Assembly: GCA_016802835.1 (NCBI GenBank)
Contig: JAEVHO010000014.1
Coordinates: 1 to 32,167, forward strand
DNA: 32,167 nt
Direction: 5' to 3'
DNA from: Micromonospora sp. ATA32
Lineage (GTDB): Bacteria > Actinomycetota > Actinomycetes > Mycobacteriales > Micromonosporaceae
Shown one piece after another: positions 8,930-17,804 of this stretch. Both the position numbers and the translations under genes were made by a program. Every line of letters starts with the position of its first letter. Positions within the stretch are counted from its first letter, which is position 1. The notes under the pieces were generated by a model. The model had not been told where the DNA came from and did not search any database. It worked only from the letters and a program-made list of their open reading frames with translations.

Positions 8930-9211
8930 ATGACTCGCCGCATCACGATCAGCTTGCCCGACGACGTGGCCGCGTACGTCGAGCGCACGCAGGGCAACAC
9001 GTCCGGCTTCATCGCCGGGGTCCTCCGCCGGAAGATGCGGGCCGACAGTCTCCGTGCGAGGTGGGCGCAGCTCGGCTACCTGGTCACCGACGAGGACGTG
9101 GAGAGGACCCGAGCTCGCCTGGCCGCCCAGCCGGCGATCAGTGACGAGCAGCATGCCCAGAACATCGAGTGGCTGCGCCAGTTCGACAACGACGGGACCG
9201 CCGCGGCGTGA
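8930..9211 (+). CDS. Ribbon-helix-helix (CopG-like) antitoxin
   Basis: A 93-residue protein. It starts with the RHH strand and helix pattern TRRITISLPDDVAAYVE, then a turn and second helix (NTSGFIAGVLRRKM). The C-terminal half is charged, as expected for the toxin-binding tail of an antitoxin. Such proteins bind DNA as dimers, repress their own operon and neutralise the partner toxin. The ATG at 8930 is exactly six bases after a TAAGCT -10 box (8918-8923), suggesting a leaderless transcript. The stop overlaps the toxin start (GTGA), so the pair is coupled. It lies just after copy A of the 82-bp repeat and is inside the repeat-bounded segment. Confidence 0.82.
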   Translation: MTRRITISLPDDVAAYVERTQGNTSGFIAGVLRRKMRADSLRARWAQLGYLVTDEDVERTRARLAAQPAISDEQHAQNIEWLRQFDNDGTAAA

Positions 9212-9618
9212 ACGGTCTGGTCCTCGACACCTCCGCTCTGCTCGCGTACGCATCGGGCACCAGTGTCGAGCCCGGCGCCATCCTGACCCTGGCCGAGGAG
9301 GATCCCGACCAGCAGGTGTGGATCCCGGCGCTCTGTCTCGGGCAGGCGCAGCTTGAACTGGCCGGCACGCCTGCCGCGGGCATGCTCGATCTGCTGTTCA
9401 CGGAGGATCGCGACATTCAGGTGGCGGTCTACGATGCCGCCACGAGTCGCCGGGTGGCCCGCATCGCGGCCACGTTCACCGTGCCACTGGACATCGCGCA
9501 CGCGATCGCCACCGCAATCCTCTACCGCTGCTACCTGGTGACCCGGGATCCGAAGGCCGTCGAGGCGACGGCGCCGCCCGGCTTGCAGATTCTCGACATC
9601 AGCGAGACCTGGGACTGA
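9208..9618 (+). CDS. PIN-domain toxin (VapC-like ribonuclease)
   Basis: A 136-residue protein starting at the GTG of a GTGA overlap with the antitoxin. The four acidic PIN positions are visible: Asp7 in LVLDTSALL, Glu50 in GQAQLELAG, Asp95 in VPLDIAHA and Asp114 in TRDP. They bind the metal ions used to cut RNA; in known VapC toxins the targets are tRNAs or rRNA. It ends with LQILDISETWD, and a diverged copy of exactly this tail occurs at 22632-22678 in a scar. The toxin appears intact, with all catalytic acids present. The RNA target cannot be inferred. Confidence 0.85.
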   Translation: MNGLVLDTSALLAYASGTSVEPGAILTLAEEDPDQQVWIPALCLGQAQLELAGTPAAGMLDLLFTEDRDIQVAVYDAATSRRVARIAATFTVPLDIAHAIATAILYRCYLVTRDPKAVEATAPPGLQILDISETWD

Positions 9619-9636
9619 CACCCAGTCCTAAGGCTG

Positions 9637-10055
9637 ATGATCAGGGGCGGGCCGTTCCTTGGGGGCGACCGCACCATTGCTACGTCACCTACGACCGGCT
9701 GGAGGTCAGGCACAGCCGGTGCATCGGCAACTGGACGCGCGGCGGCCGCGGGCATCAAGGGCCGATCTACGGCATCGACGTCAAGGAGTCCTGGAGGGTC
9801 ATCGACGAAGAACCCAACAGTGCCTACGAGTCGGAGGTCACCATCCCGGAGTCGATCACGCAGCCGCGGGTGCTCGCCGACGGCCGGCAGGCCTGGACGC
9901 CTTCGCCGCGGGCCCTGCCCTGGGGTCTGATTCCGGCCGCCCTCGCGGCGCTGCTGGTCGCGCTGGCCTGGTCGATCACCGCGGCAGTCCAGGCCCGCAA
10001 GCCGACGCCGAGCGCCCCGGCCCAGCCGGTCGACTCTACAGCCACGCCGGCCTGA
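9637..10055 (+). CDS. Small single-pass membrane protein, unknown function, with apparent frameshift
   Basis: From ATG 9637 (AAGG site just upstream) the frame reads MIRGGPFLGG and then slips one base back at a GGGGG run (9661-9665). It continues as PHHCYVTYDRLEVRHSRC, then GPIYGIDVKESWRVID, then a hydrophobic segment (WGLIPAALAALLVALAW) and a short proline/threonine-rich tail to the stop at 10055. One extra G restores a 139-residue protein. The soluble part comes before the membrane helix and the tail after it, so it may be a tail-anchored protein. I recognise no family. It follows the toxin by 18 bases and could be a third member of that operon. Confidence 0.5.
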
Positions 10056-10092
10056 CCGGCGGGTCCCCTGGGAACAGGGCCCTGGCAAAGTC

Positions 10093-10174
10093 GCTCGCCC
10101 TCATAACTCGGGCTACCCCGGGATGGGTCCGCCATGCCAGGGGAGAACGCTGCCCCCTGGGGCAGTTTGACCAG
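10093..10174. repeat. 82-bp direct repeat with hairpin, copy B
   Basis: This is the second copy of the repeat at 8775-8857. On the minus strand it keeps the ATG and first four codons (MRAS) of the M50 protease gene but none of the rest, so it is a broken-off 5' end. The hairpin stem CTGCCC/GGGCAG is conserved with a changed loop. Together the two copies bracket the toxin-antitoxin pair and the small membrane protein. Confidence 0.75.
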
Positions 10175-10236
10175 ATGGGCGTGGCGCGCGTACATCGCTG
10201 GTGCTTCGCCGTTCCCCTGATCGGGCGGCCGACCGG

Positions 10237-10284
10237 TAAGGTGCGGAAGCTGAGCCGGAACACCGACGGCCAGGGGTGGAGGGG
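10237..10284 (+). promoter_or_regulatory. Putative pglW promoter -10 box and ribosome binding site
   Basis: TAAGGT (10237-10242) fits an actinomycete -10 box and would give a leader of about 40 bases. A strong GGAGGGG site (about 10278-10284) lies 7-8 bases before the chosen ATG at 10292. No convincing -35 box is seen. Confidence 0.45.
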
Positions 10285-10291
10285 TCGGCGC

Positions 10292-13200
10292 ATGCGTGAG
10301 GATTCGCCGCGCTGGGAGCAGATCAACGCCAGCTCCTACACCTGGGAGCAGGACGGGCTGCGCGAGCTGGCCAGCTACCTGCCCGACGCCGACCCGTACC
10401 ACGTCTGGTCGAACGTCGAGTTCGTCGGCGCCGACGGCTCGATCAACGAGGTCGACGCGCTGGTGCTCACCCCCAGCGGGCTCTACGTGCTGGAACTCAA
10501 GCACTGGCAGGGGGAGATCCGCGGGGACGGGATCCAGTGGGTGCGCCGCGCGCCGAATGCCCGGCTGATTCCCGAGGACAACCCCTACATCCTGGCCAAC
10601 CGGAAGGCGAAGCGGCTGGCCAGCCTGATCCGCTACTACGCCCGGCAGCACGGCCGGGAAGGACAGTCGCCCTACGTCGGGGCGGCGGTGTTCCTGCACG
10701 CCAGGGGGATGCAGGCGAGCCTGGACGCGATCGGCGGTCAGCACGTCTATGGCCTGGAGGGGCACGACTCCGGGCTGCCGGGCCTCAAGAAGCTGCTGCT
10801 CGCCCTGCCACGGAACCCGGGCCACCTGGTGGACGAGGCGCGGGCGCGGCAGATCGTCGAGCTGGTCCGCGGTGCCAAGATCCGTCCGTCGGTGGCGGAC
10901 CGCAAGGTCGGCCAACTGCTGCTGCACCCGAAGCCCTTCGCGGAGGGGCTCGGCTGGCAGGACTTCCTCGCCGGGCACCCCCTGGACACCTCGCTGGTCC
11001 GCCGGGTGCGGTTCTATCTGACCAGCCGGGCGGCCGAGCACGAGGTGCCGGCCATCCGCAAGGCGGCGGAGCGGGAGTTCCGCCTGTTGCAGGGCATCCA
11101 CCATCCTGGGGTGGCCCGGGCGCACGACCTGGTCGAGCATTCCTGGGGCCCGGCGGTCGTCTTCGACCACCAGCAGGACTGGGTACGCCTCGACCAGTGG
11201 CTGCTGCGACGCGGCGACGCGCTGACCCTGGCCCAGCGACTGCAACTGGTGCAGGATCTCGCCGAGATCATCGACTACGCGCACTCGCGCCGGCTGGCCC
11301 ACCGGGCGCTCTCGCCCCGGGCGGTCTATGTCGGCGACCCGGACGGGTCGCGCCCGACGCTGGTGGTGACCGACTGGCAGACCGGTGGGCGGTTGAGCGG
11401 CAGCACCCAGCTCACCCGACTGGGCCCGTCGAGCGACCCGGCCAGCCTGGAGTTGTTCTTCGACGACGAGGTCCGCCGCTACCAGGCGCCGGAGGCCGAG
11501 AACGCCACCCGGCTGCCCGGCCACCAGCTCGACGTGTTCTCCCTCGGCGCGCTGGCGTACCGGATCTTCGCCGGTGCGGCGCCGGCCGCGACGCCGGAGG
11601 AGCTGCTCACCGCCGTCCGCGACAGTGGCCTGCACCTGGACGCGGCGGTCGACGGCATGCCGCACACGCTGGTCACCCTGGTCTACGACGCGACCCGGGG
11701 CGATCCCGCGCAGCGGCTCGCTGGGGTGTCGGCGATCCGCGCCGGTCTGGAGAAGGTCTGGGAGGAGCTGACGGCACCGGAGCCGGAGCCGGTGGCCGAT
11801 CCGCTCTCGGCTCACCGGGGCGACCTGCTCGACGGCGGCCTGGAGGTGAAGGAGCGGCTCGGTTCCGGTGCCACCGCCGTCGCCCTGCTGGTCACCCGGT
11901 CCGGCAGCGAATCCCGCGAGCTGGTGTTGAAGGTGGCCCGCGACGAGCAGCACGAGGAACGGCTGACCGCGGAGGCGCGTACCCTCGCGGGGTTGAAGCA
12001 CCCGCAGGTGGCCGCGCTGGTCGACGGCCCGGTGCGGGTCGGCGGCCGGACCGCCCTGCTGATGGAGAGCGCCGGGTCGCGGACCCTCGCCGAGGAGCTG
12101 CGCGGCGGCCGGCTGGCGCTGGACCTGCTGGAGCGGTACGGGCGGGACCTGCTCGACATCGTCAACTACCTCGACGGCCAGGGCGTCTGGCACCGCGACC
12201 TGAAGCCGGCCAACCTGGCGGCCCGGCCCCGGCCGAAGGACAAGCAGCCGCACCTGTGCGTCTTCGACTTCTCGCTGTCGTCGTCCCCCGCTGACCAGAT
12301 CGGCGCGGGCACGGTCGGCTACCTCGACCCGTTCCTCGGCCCACCGCGCCGGCTGCGCTACGACGCGGCGGCCGAGCGGTTCTCGGCGGCGATCGTGCTC
12401 TACGAGATGGCGACGGGCACCCTGCCCCGGTGGGGCGACAACGCGAACCCGGCCGCGGTCAGCGACGAGGTGGCCCTCGACCCGGCGGCGTTCGACCCAG
12501 CGGTCGCCGACCGGCTGGTGGAGTTCTTCGGCCGGGCGCTGGCCCGGGACGCGGCGGCCCGGTTCGACACGGTCGACGAGATGACCGACGCCTGGCGGGC
12601 CATCTTCCAGCAGGTCCCGCAGCCGGCCGTGACTCCGGTCGGCCCGGTGCCGGCGGTGGTGGGGCTGACCCGCGAGTCGCCGCTGGAGGTGACCGAGCTG
12701 ACCGCCCGGGCCCGCTCGGCGCTGGAACGGCTCGGCCTGCACACCGTCGGCGAGCTGCTGGATGCGGAGCCGTCGGCGTTGACCCGGGCCAAGGGGGTGC
12801 CGGACGCCACCCGCAAGGAGATCCTCGCCCAGGCGCGGGCGCTGCGCGCCGTGCTGCCCGGCGGCAGTGAGCCGGCGGTCGCCGAGGACCAGCCCCTGGC
12901 ACAGGGCGTGGAGGCCCTCTGCGCGACCCTGCTGCCCGCCGCGACGTCCCGCAATTACCGGACGATGGCCGTGCTGCTGGGGCAGGCACTGACTGACGAC
13001 GGCACGTTCCTGTGCTGGCCGGCGCAGAGTGAGGCGGCCCGGGCCACCGACCGGACCCAGCCGCAGATCTCCAAGCTGCTCGGCGCCCAGGCCAGGACCT
13101 GGCTGGGCAATCCGGCGCTGGAGGCGGTGCGCAACGAGATCGTGGCGCTGCTCGACGCCCGCGGGGCGGTGATGTCCGCCGAGGAGTTGGCCCAGGCGCT

Positions 13201-14421
13201 GATCGCCGCCCGCGGCTCCTACACCTCCGCGCCGAAGCGGTTGCCGCAGGCGATCGGGCTGGTCCGCGCCGCCGTCGAGGCCGAGCTGAGCACCGGCGGC
13301 GACGCCCGGGTGGCCATCCAACGGTTCCGCACCTCCGGCACCATCCTGGTCGGCCGGGAACCGGACGACCCGGCGTCCGACGTCACCGCCGCAGACTTCC
13401 TCGGGTACGTGGTGGAGCTGGGCACCCGGGCCGCCGAGCTGGCCGCCGCCGACCCGCTGCCGACCCGGCAACGCGCCGTCGACGAGCTGCGCCGGCTACC
13501 CGTGCCGGCCGGGATGCCGGCGGTGGCCGACTTGCGGCTGTTGCAGCTCGCGGCGGGCGGGAGCAGCGAACGAGTCGACGTCAACGCCCAGGGCCAGCTC
13601 TATCCGGTGGACATGCCGGCGGAGCGGGCGCTGCGGCTGTCGGTGGGCAGCCTGATCGGGCAACGACTGAGCGATGAGCAGATCCGCGACCGGGTGCACA
13701 GCCGCTTCCCCCGGGCGGACAAGGTGCCCAACCGCCCCGCTCTGAACGACCTGCTCGCGGCGGCCGAGGTGCCGCTGACCTGGCACGCGAAGGACGAGGT
13801 GTACGGGCCGGCCAACACGCTGGCGTCGGTGACGGGCACCCGGTTGGCCACCACCCACGCGCCGCTGCTCGGGCTCTCCGCCGCCGACGAGGTGGGGGAG
13901 AAGCTGGCCTCGGCGATCGAGCGGCGGGCCTTCCTGGCGGTGCTGGCACCGCTGCGCCGGCTCGGCCCGGCCCGACAGGCACTGCTGGCCCGGCTGCCAC
14001 TGACCGAAGTGGACGTCACCGCGATCCTGCTGGACCGGCTGCGCTCGCTGGGCTTCCCGTGGGAGGCGATCGTGGCGGCCGACAACGGCTCATCGCTGGA
14101 CGCCGACTTCCGCAGCCTGGTGGACCTGGTCCGGCACCAGGTGGTGCCCGCGGTCAACGAGGCCATCGCCGTCGCCGACGGGCCGGTGCTGATCACCGAG
14201 GCGGCGCCGCTGGCCCGGTACGGGCAGCTCGGGCTGCTCCAGGCGTTGCCGACCCGACCCGGCCCCGGGCGGCGGCCCGGCTGCTGCTGGTGCCGGCCCG
14301 CCGCCCTGACCCGGCGGTGCTGGACGGGGTGCAGTTGCCACTGACCTCGCCGGCCAGCCAGTCGCTGTGGCTCGCCAACGACTGGATCGAGGCGGCTGGG
14401 AGCGTGCTCTGTCAAGGATGA
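10292..14421 (+). CDS. pglW: PglW: BREX type 2 (Pgl) NERD-domain serine/threonine kinase, with apparent frameshift near the C-terminus
   Basis: I start at ATG 10292 (MREDSPRWEQ) because a strong GGAGGGG site precedes it and upstream codons look non-coding. The order is: NERD domain (about residues 40-150, with LYVLELKHWQGEI); a pseudokinase whose catalytic loop reads HRALSP (337-342) and whose DFG is replaced by DWQ; an apparently active kinase with LVLKVA (Lys547), HRDLKPAN (His634-Asn641) and DFS; a helix-hairpin-helix segment (LERLGLHTVGELLDAEP); and a winged-helix-rich C-terminus. In the Streptomyces Pgl system PglW is the kinase needed for phage growth limitation with PglX, PglY and PglZ. 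Near 14258-14280 the frame slips by one base; the other frame supplies the expected end (LLLVPARRPDPAVLDG, SLWLANDW). Repaired length is 1376 residues. Residues about 899-1003 are duplicated at 22317-22631. Confidence 0.9.
12985..13299 (+). repeat. 315-bp segment of pglW duplicated at 22317-22631 (source copy)
   Basis: This internal pglW segment, encoding the stretch from LTDDGTFLCWPAQ to EAELSTGG, recurs at 22317-22631 with a constant offset of 9332 bases. I see one difference (AGT here, AGC there). The flanks on both sides do not match, which fixes both ends. Confidence 0.9.
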
Positions 14422-14581
14422 CCGAAGCGGCGCCCATGCTGCCGGGGTGAAGGGGGTCGACCCGCTGGACATTCACGCCGCTGGCTGGGCGCCTCCTTGG
14501 CGCTGGTCCAGCTAGCGCCGCCACCACCAAGCGGTCGCCCGTGCCTTCCACTTCAAGCGCCGCGCGCAGCCAACCACATGA
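14422..14581. other. Intergenic region between convergent pglW and SDR genes, with a small hairpin
   Basis: No gene is visible. A perfect GGCGCT/AGCGCC stem with a 9-base loop (14499-14519) could act as a terminator for the two converging transcripts, but no T-run follows on either side. Confidence 0.35.
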
Positions 14582-15463
14582 TCACGAAGTGGTCGCTGGC
14601 GCGGTCAGGCCGACCAGATCCGCGCTCACCTGCCAGAGCCGCGCCGCAGCGGCCTCGTCGTAGCTGCGCTTGGAGGATCTCTTGGGGGCGCTGTTGGCGA
14701 AGTAGCGGCCCGTCAACTGCTCGAGATCGGGAGCGGAAGCCAGGTGGATTGACGTGGCGGCGCCCTGGGCCGGGGCCTTCATGAACGGCCGCATGAACGG
14801 AACGAACAGTCGCTGGACGCCGCCGGGGTCCTCGGCTCCGAAAGATGTGTCCACCACGCCGGGATGCAGCGCATTGGCGGTCACGGAGGTGGCCTGCAGC
14901 CTCCTGGCCAGCTCGTAGGTGAACAGGACGTTGGCGAGCTTGGACTGGTTGTAGGCCCGGGCGCCGGAGTAGGACCGTTCGCCCTGCAGGTCGTCGAAGT
15001 CGATTCGCCCCATGGCCTGCGCGTTGGAAGAGACCGTGACCACGCGGGCCGAGGCGCTCCGCTTCAGCCGGTCGAGGAGCAGGTTGGTGAGCAGGAACGG
15101 CGCGAGATGGTTGAGGGCGAAGGTGCGCTCGAGCCCGTCAGCGGTGACGTGCCGGGTGTTCCAGTACCCCCCGACGTTGTTGACCAGCACGTCGATCCGG
15201 GAAAGGCACTGGAGTACCTCGTCAGCCAGCCGCCGCACCTCCGACTGGGAGGACAGGTCCGCGACGAACACAGCCACCTGCCCGCCGCCGGCTGCGCGGA
15301 GCTCGGCAGCCGCGTCCTCGGTGCGCCCACGGTCCCGGCCCGTGATCGCCAGGTGCGCACCCATCATGGCCAGACCCAGGGCGGTCGCCTTGCCGATGCC
15401 TGTGGTGCCACCCGTGACCAGCACGGTCCTGCCGGCCATCGGCCTGCTGTGGATCTGTTCCAT
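14582..15463 (-). CDS. Short-chain dehydrogenase/reductase, retinol-dehydrogenase-like
   Basis: A 293-residue protein from ATG 15463, chosen because an AAGGAG site lies just before it; longer frames upstream lack a ribosome site. The NAD(P) motif TGGTTGIGKA, the NNVGG motif, the catalytic Ser (VVTVSSNAQ) and the YNQSK catalytic pair are all present. The spacing and the AYNQSKLANVLFTYELARRL-type helix resemble the retinol dehydrogenase/WWOX-like subgroup, which reduces or oxidises bulky hydrophobic alcohols and aldehydes. It lies 123 bases downstream of the MDR reductase gene in the same direction, so the two probably form one transcript controlled by the divergent TetR regulator. The substrate is unknown. 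Confidence 0.88.
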   Translation of the reverse strand: MEQIHSRPMAGRTVLVTGGTTGIGKATALGLAMMGAHLAITGRDRGRTEDAAAELRAAGGGQVAVFVADLSSQSEVRRLADEVLQCLSRIDVLVNNVGGYWNTRHVTADGLERTFALNHLAPFLLTNLLLDRLKRSASARVVTVSSNAQAMGRIDFDDLQGERSYSGARAYNQSKLANVLFTYELARRLQATSVTANALHPGVVDTSFGAEDPGGVQRLFVPFMRPFMKAPAQGAATSIHLASAPDLEQLTGRYFANSAPKRSSKRSYDEAAAARLWQVSADLVGLTAPATTS

Positions 15464-15586
15464 GTTCGTGCTCCTTCGGGAGCCAGAAGCCCAACGCCAG
15501 TTCAAAGAGCCCACCGGGATCGTGAAGATGAGCCCCTTCAGAGGCTGATCTCGTATTGTGGTTGTTGCATGGGACGCCACGGGCGA

Positions 15587-16630
15587 TCAGCCGGTGACGG
15601 TGATGGCGACTTTGCCTCGTGCTTTTCCAGCGTCGAGGTGGCGCATGGCCTCCGGCACTCGATCCAGCGAGTAGGTCCGGTCGATACTCGGCGTGACCTT
15701 GCCCGCCTCGATCAGCTCGGTGAGCCGTTCCAGGTCGCTGGCGCGCTCCTTGCACAGCACGCTGGTCAGCCGCTGGCGCACGAACACCGACAGGGCCAGC
15801 GCCCGCAACTGCCGGTCCATGCCTCCGGTCAAGCTGCCGCCCTCCTCACCGCCGACGATGACGGCCGTCCCAGTGGGCGTGAGCGCCCGACGCAGCCGGG
15901 AGGGAGCGGGATTGCCGGCGATGTCGAGGATCAGGTCGTGGCGGTGCGCGCCATCGGCCCAGTCATCGCGGGTGTAGTCGACGACATGATCGGCGCCCAG
16001 GGACCGCACCAGGTCGAGTTTCGTGGTGCTGCACACGCCGGTGACCTGCGCCCCGAAGGCCTTCGCCAGTTGCACGGCGAAGCTGCCAACGCCACCGGAC
16101 GCGCCGATGATCAACACCTGCTGTCCCTGCTGGACCCGGCCGGCGTCGCGCAGCGCCTGCAGGGCGGTGAGCGCGGACACCGGTACCACCGCGGCCTGTT
16201 CGAAGGTGAGGTTCGCCGGCTTGCGGGCGAGCCTGTCCGCTCGGGCCACGGCGTACTCGGCGAAGGACCCTTGACCGATCCCGAACACCTCGTCGCCGGG
16301 GGAGAATCCGGTCACCGCCGAACCGACCGAAACGATCGTGCCGGCAACCTCGCGCCCACGAACCGGGTTCTTCGGTGCGCGGATGCCGGTTCCGAGGCGC
16401 ATCGCGTAAGGCCGGCCGATCATCAGATGCCACGCGCCTCGGTCGAGGCCCGCCGCGTGTACGTGCAGGAGCACCTCGTGGTCGGCCACCTCGGGTCGGG
16501 TGATCCACGCGAGGCGTAAGACGTCGGCGGAGCCGTACCGGTCCTGCACGATTGCCCGCATCGTGCTTTCCGCCGTCGCCGGACTGTTCGCGTCGCCGCC
16601 CATCACAGCGCGCTGCCGTTCAGATCCCAT
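15587..16630 (-). CDS. Zinc-independent MDR oxidoreductase (NADPH:quinone reductase-like)
   Basis: A 347-residue protein from ATG 16630, preceded by a GAGGAAG site. A GroES-like N-terminal half is followed by a nucleotide-binding half with IIGASGGVGSFAVQLAKAFGAQVTGV, where the GASGGVGS loop binds NADPH. The Cys/His/Asp residues expected for catalytic zinc are absent, placing it with quinone-oxidoreductase-like MDR enzymes such as those acting on quinones or enones. The C-terminus (HLDAGKARGKVAITVTG) is the normal end of this group. It leads an operon with the SDR gene and is divergent from the TetR regulator, with a palindromic site between the two starts. A role in detoxifying a small molecule sensed by TetR is inferred. 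Confidence 0.88.
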   Translation of the reverse strand: MGSERQRAVMGGDANSPATAESTMRAIVQDRYGSADVLRLAWITRPEVADHEVLLHVHAAGLDRGAWHLMIGRPYAMRLGTGIRAPKNPVRGREVAGTIVSVGSAVTGFSPGDEVFGIGQGSFAEYAVARADRLARKPANLTFEQAAVVPVSALTALQALRDAGRVQQGQQVLIIGASGGVGSFAVQLAKAFGAQVTGVCSTTKLDLVRSLGADHVVDYTRDDWADGAHRHDLILDIAGNPAPSRLRRALTPTGTAVIVGGEEGGSLTGGMDRQLRALALSVFVRQRLTSVLCKERASDLERLTELIEAGKVTPSIDRTYSLDRVPEAMRHLDAGKARGKVAITVTG

Positions 16631-16667
16631 GACCGCTTCCTCTCGAACCGGCGGGGGCGTCCCACCA

Positions 16668-16690
16668 TACTTAGTACGGCACGGTAAGTA
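16668..16690. promoter_or_regulatory. Palindromic operator between the MDR and TetR genes
   Basis: TACTTA (16668-16673) and TAAGTA (16685-16690) form an inverted repeat across 23 bases, 38 bases before the MDR start and 29 bases before the TetR start. Position, arm symmetry and AT content fit a TetR-type operator controlling both divergent genes. Confidence 0.6.
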
Positions 16691-16718
16691 CGAAAGCGCT
16701 ATCGTCCAGGAGAGCAAG

Positions 16719-17411
16719 ATGCCGAAGCCAGTCAGCGACCGTTCTCAGGAACGGGCTCCGCTCAGCCGAGAACGGGTGTTGCGCGGCGCCGTCGTGGTCG
16801 CCGACGCGGGGGGAATCGGATCGCTGACGATTCGCTCGCTCGCCCAAGAACTCGGCGTCAAGCCGATGTCGGTCTACCACCACATCGCCAACAAGGACGA
16901 GATTCTCGACGGCATCGTCGATCTCGTTTTCAGCGAGATCGAACTACCGTCGGCCGGCGGCGACTGGCGGTCAGAGATGCGTCGGCGAGCGATCTCGGCC
17001 CGTCGTGTGCTGAGGCGCCACCCCTGGGCGATCGGGCTCATGGAGTCGCGAACCACCCCCGGCCCTGCGACACTGCGACACCACGACGCGACCGTCGGCA
17101 CCCTGCGCGGGGCGGGCTTCTCGGTGGAGATGACCGCCCACGCCTACGCCCTGCTCGACAGCTACGTGTACGGATTCGCGCTTCAGGAGGCCGCTCTGCC
17201 CTTCAAGGGCCCCGAGACCGTCGCCGACACTGCCGAACCGATGATGCGGCACATCTCCGCCGACGAGTACCCCCACCTCGTCGAGATGGCGACCGAGCAC
17301 ATCCTCCAGCCCGGCTACGACTTCGGCAACGAGTTCGAGATCGGGCTCACCGTGATCCTCGACGCACTCACCAGGTCGATTCCCGACAACGGCAGCGAAC
17401 TCCCCTCCTGA
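16719..17411 (+). CDS. TetR/AcrR-family transcriptional regulator (TetR class C-terminal domain)
   Basis: A 230-residue protein from ATG 16719 with a CAGGAGAG ribosome site. The helix-turn-helix is at about residues 36-66 (LTIRSLAQELGVKPMSVYHH followed by IANKDEILDGIVD), with the SVYHHI recognition helix typical of TetR-class repressors. The C-terminal domain has the long helices of the tetracycline-repressor type (MRRRAISARRVLRRHPWAI; AYALLDSYVYGFALQE), which form the dimer and ligand pocket. It is divergent from the MDR-SDR operon and probably represses that operon and itself through the repeat at 16668-16690. The ligand is unknown. Confidence 0.88.
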   Translation: MPKPVSDRSQERAPLSRERVLRGAVVVADAGGIGSLTIRSLAQELGVKPMSVYHHIANKDEILDGIVDLVFSEIELPSAGGDWRSEMRRRAISARRVLRRHPWAIGLMESRTTPGPATLRHHDATVGTLRGAGFSVEMTAHAYALLDSYVYGFALQEAALPFKGPETVADTAEPMMRHISADEYPHLVEMATEHILQPGYDFGNEFEIGLTVILDALTRSIPDNGSELPS

Positions 17412-17727
17412 CCGCCGACCGAATCGTCAATGCAGACGTACCAGCTGCAGCACAACTACATGTGCGACAGGCGACCGAGCGCAAGGAGATGCCGCTGACC
17501 GCGCGCGTTGGCGTCCGCTCGTGCCGATGAGCGTGCATATCGGGTCTGACGAAATGTGACAGCGGTATCGGCGCCCGACTCCGTAGGCCCACGGGAGATC
17601 CTCCTGGGCCGACGGTACCGCCGTACGCGGCGCGCCGCCGCTTCGCGAGGAGGTTGTCCGCCCTGAGCGGACGATCAAGGGGAAGGAGAGTACCCACTCC
17701 CTCCACCTTCAAGGTATAGCGCACCGG
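17412..17727. other. Gene-free region between the TetR gene and the rifamycin-associated element
   Basis: I see no convincing gene here; the short open frames on both strands lack a ribosome site and recognisable motifs. Toward the right end TATAGC (17715-17720) could be a -10 box for the rifamycin-responsive transcript. Confidence 0.4.
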
Positions 17728-17746
17728 GGGGCTTGCGGCAAGACCC
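17728..17746 (+). promoter_or_regulatory. Rifamycin-associated element (RAE)
   Basis: GGGGCTTGCGGCAAGACCC is an imperfect palindrome (CTTGC-G-GCAAG core). As I recall the published 19-base RAE consensus, it differs at one base (A for G at position 16). RAEs precede rifamycin-inactivation and helR genes in actinomycetes and mediate induction by rifamycins. It lies 58 bases before the start of a glycosyltransferase remnant. Confidence 0.85.
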
Positions 17747-17804
17747 GGGTCGTGCCGCAGAATCGTCGGCCGAGGCCAGAATCTACGGAAATGGGAGCCG
17801 CGAA

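Noticed and set aside
8930..9618. Treating the toxin-antitoxin pair as part of the Pgl system
   Set aside because: It has its own leaderless promoter and lies in a repeat-bounded segment; adjacency alone is weak evidence.
9824..13471. Very long open frame on the minus strand opposite pglW (over 1200 codons)
   Set aside because: It is a shadow of a GC-rich gene: the product is arginine/glycine/valine-rich with no motif, while the plus strand has clear NERD and kinase motifs.
17412..17727. A short minus-strand frame (17427-17678) as a gene
   Set aside because: No ribosome site, motif or typical codon pattern, and it lies in a promoter region.
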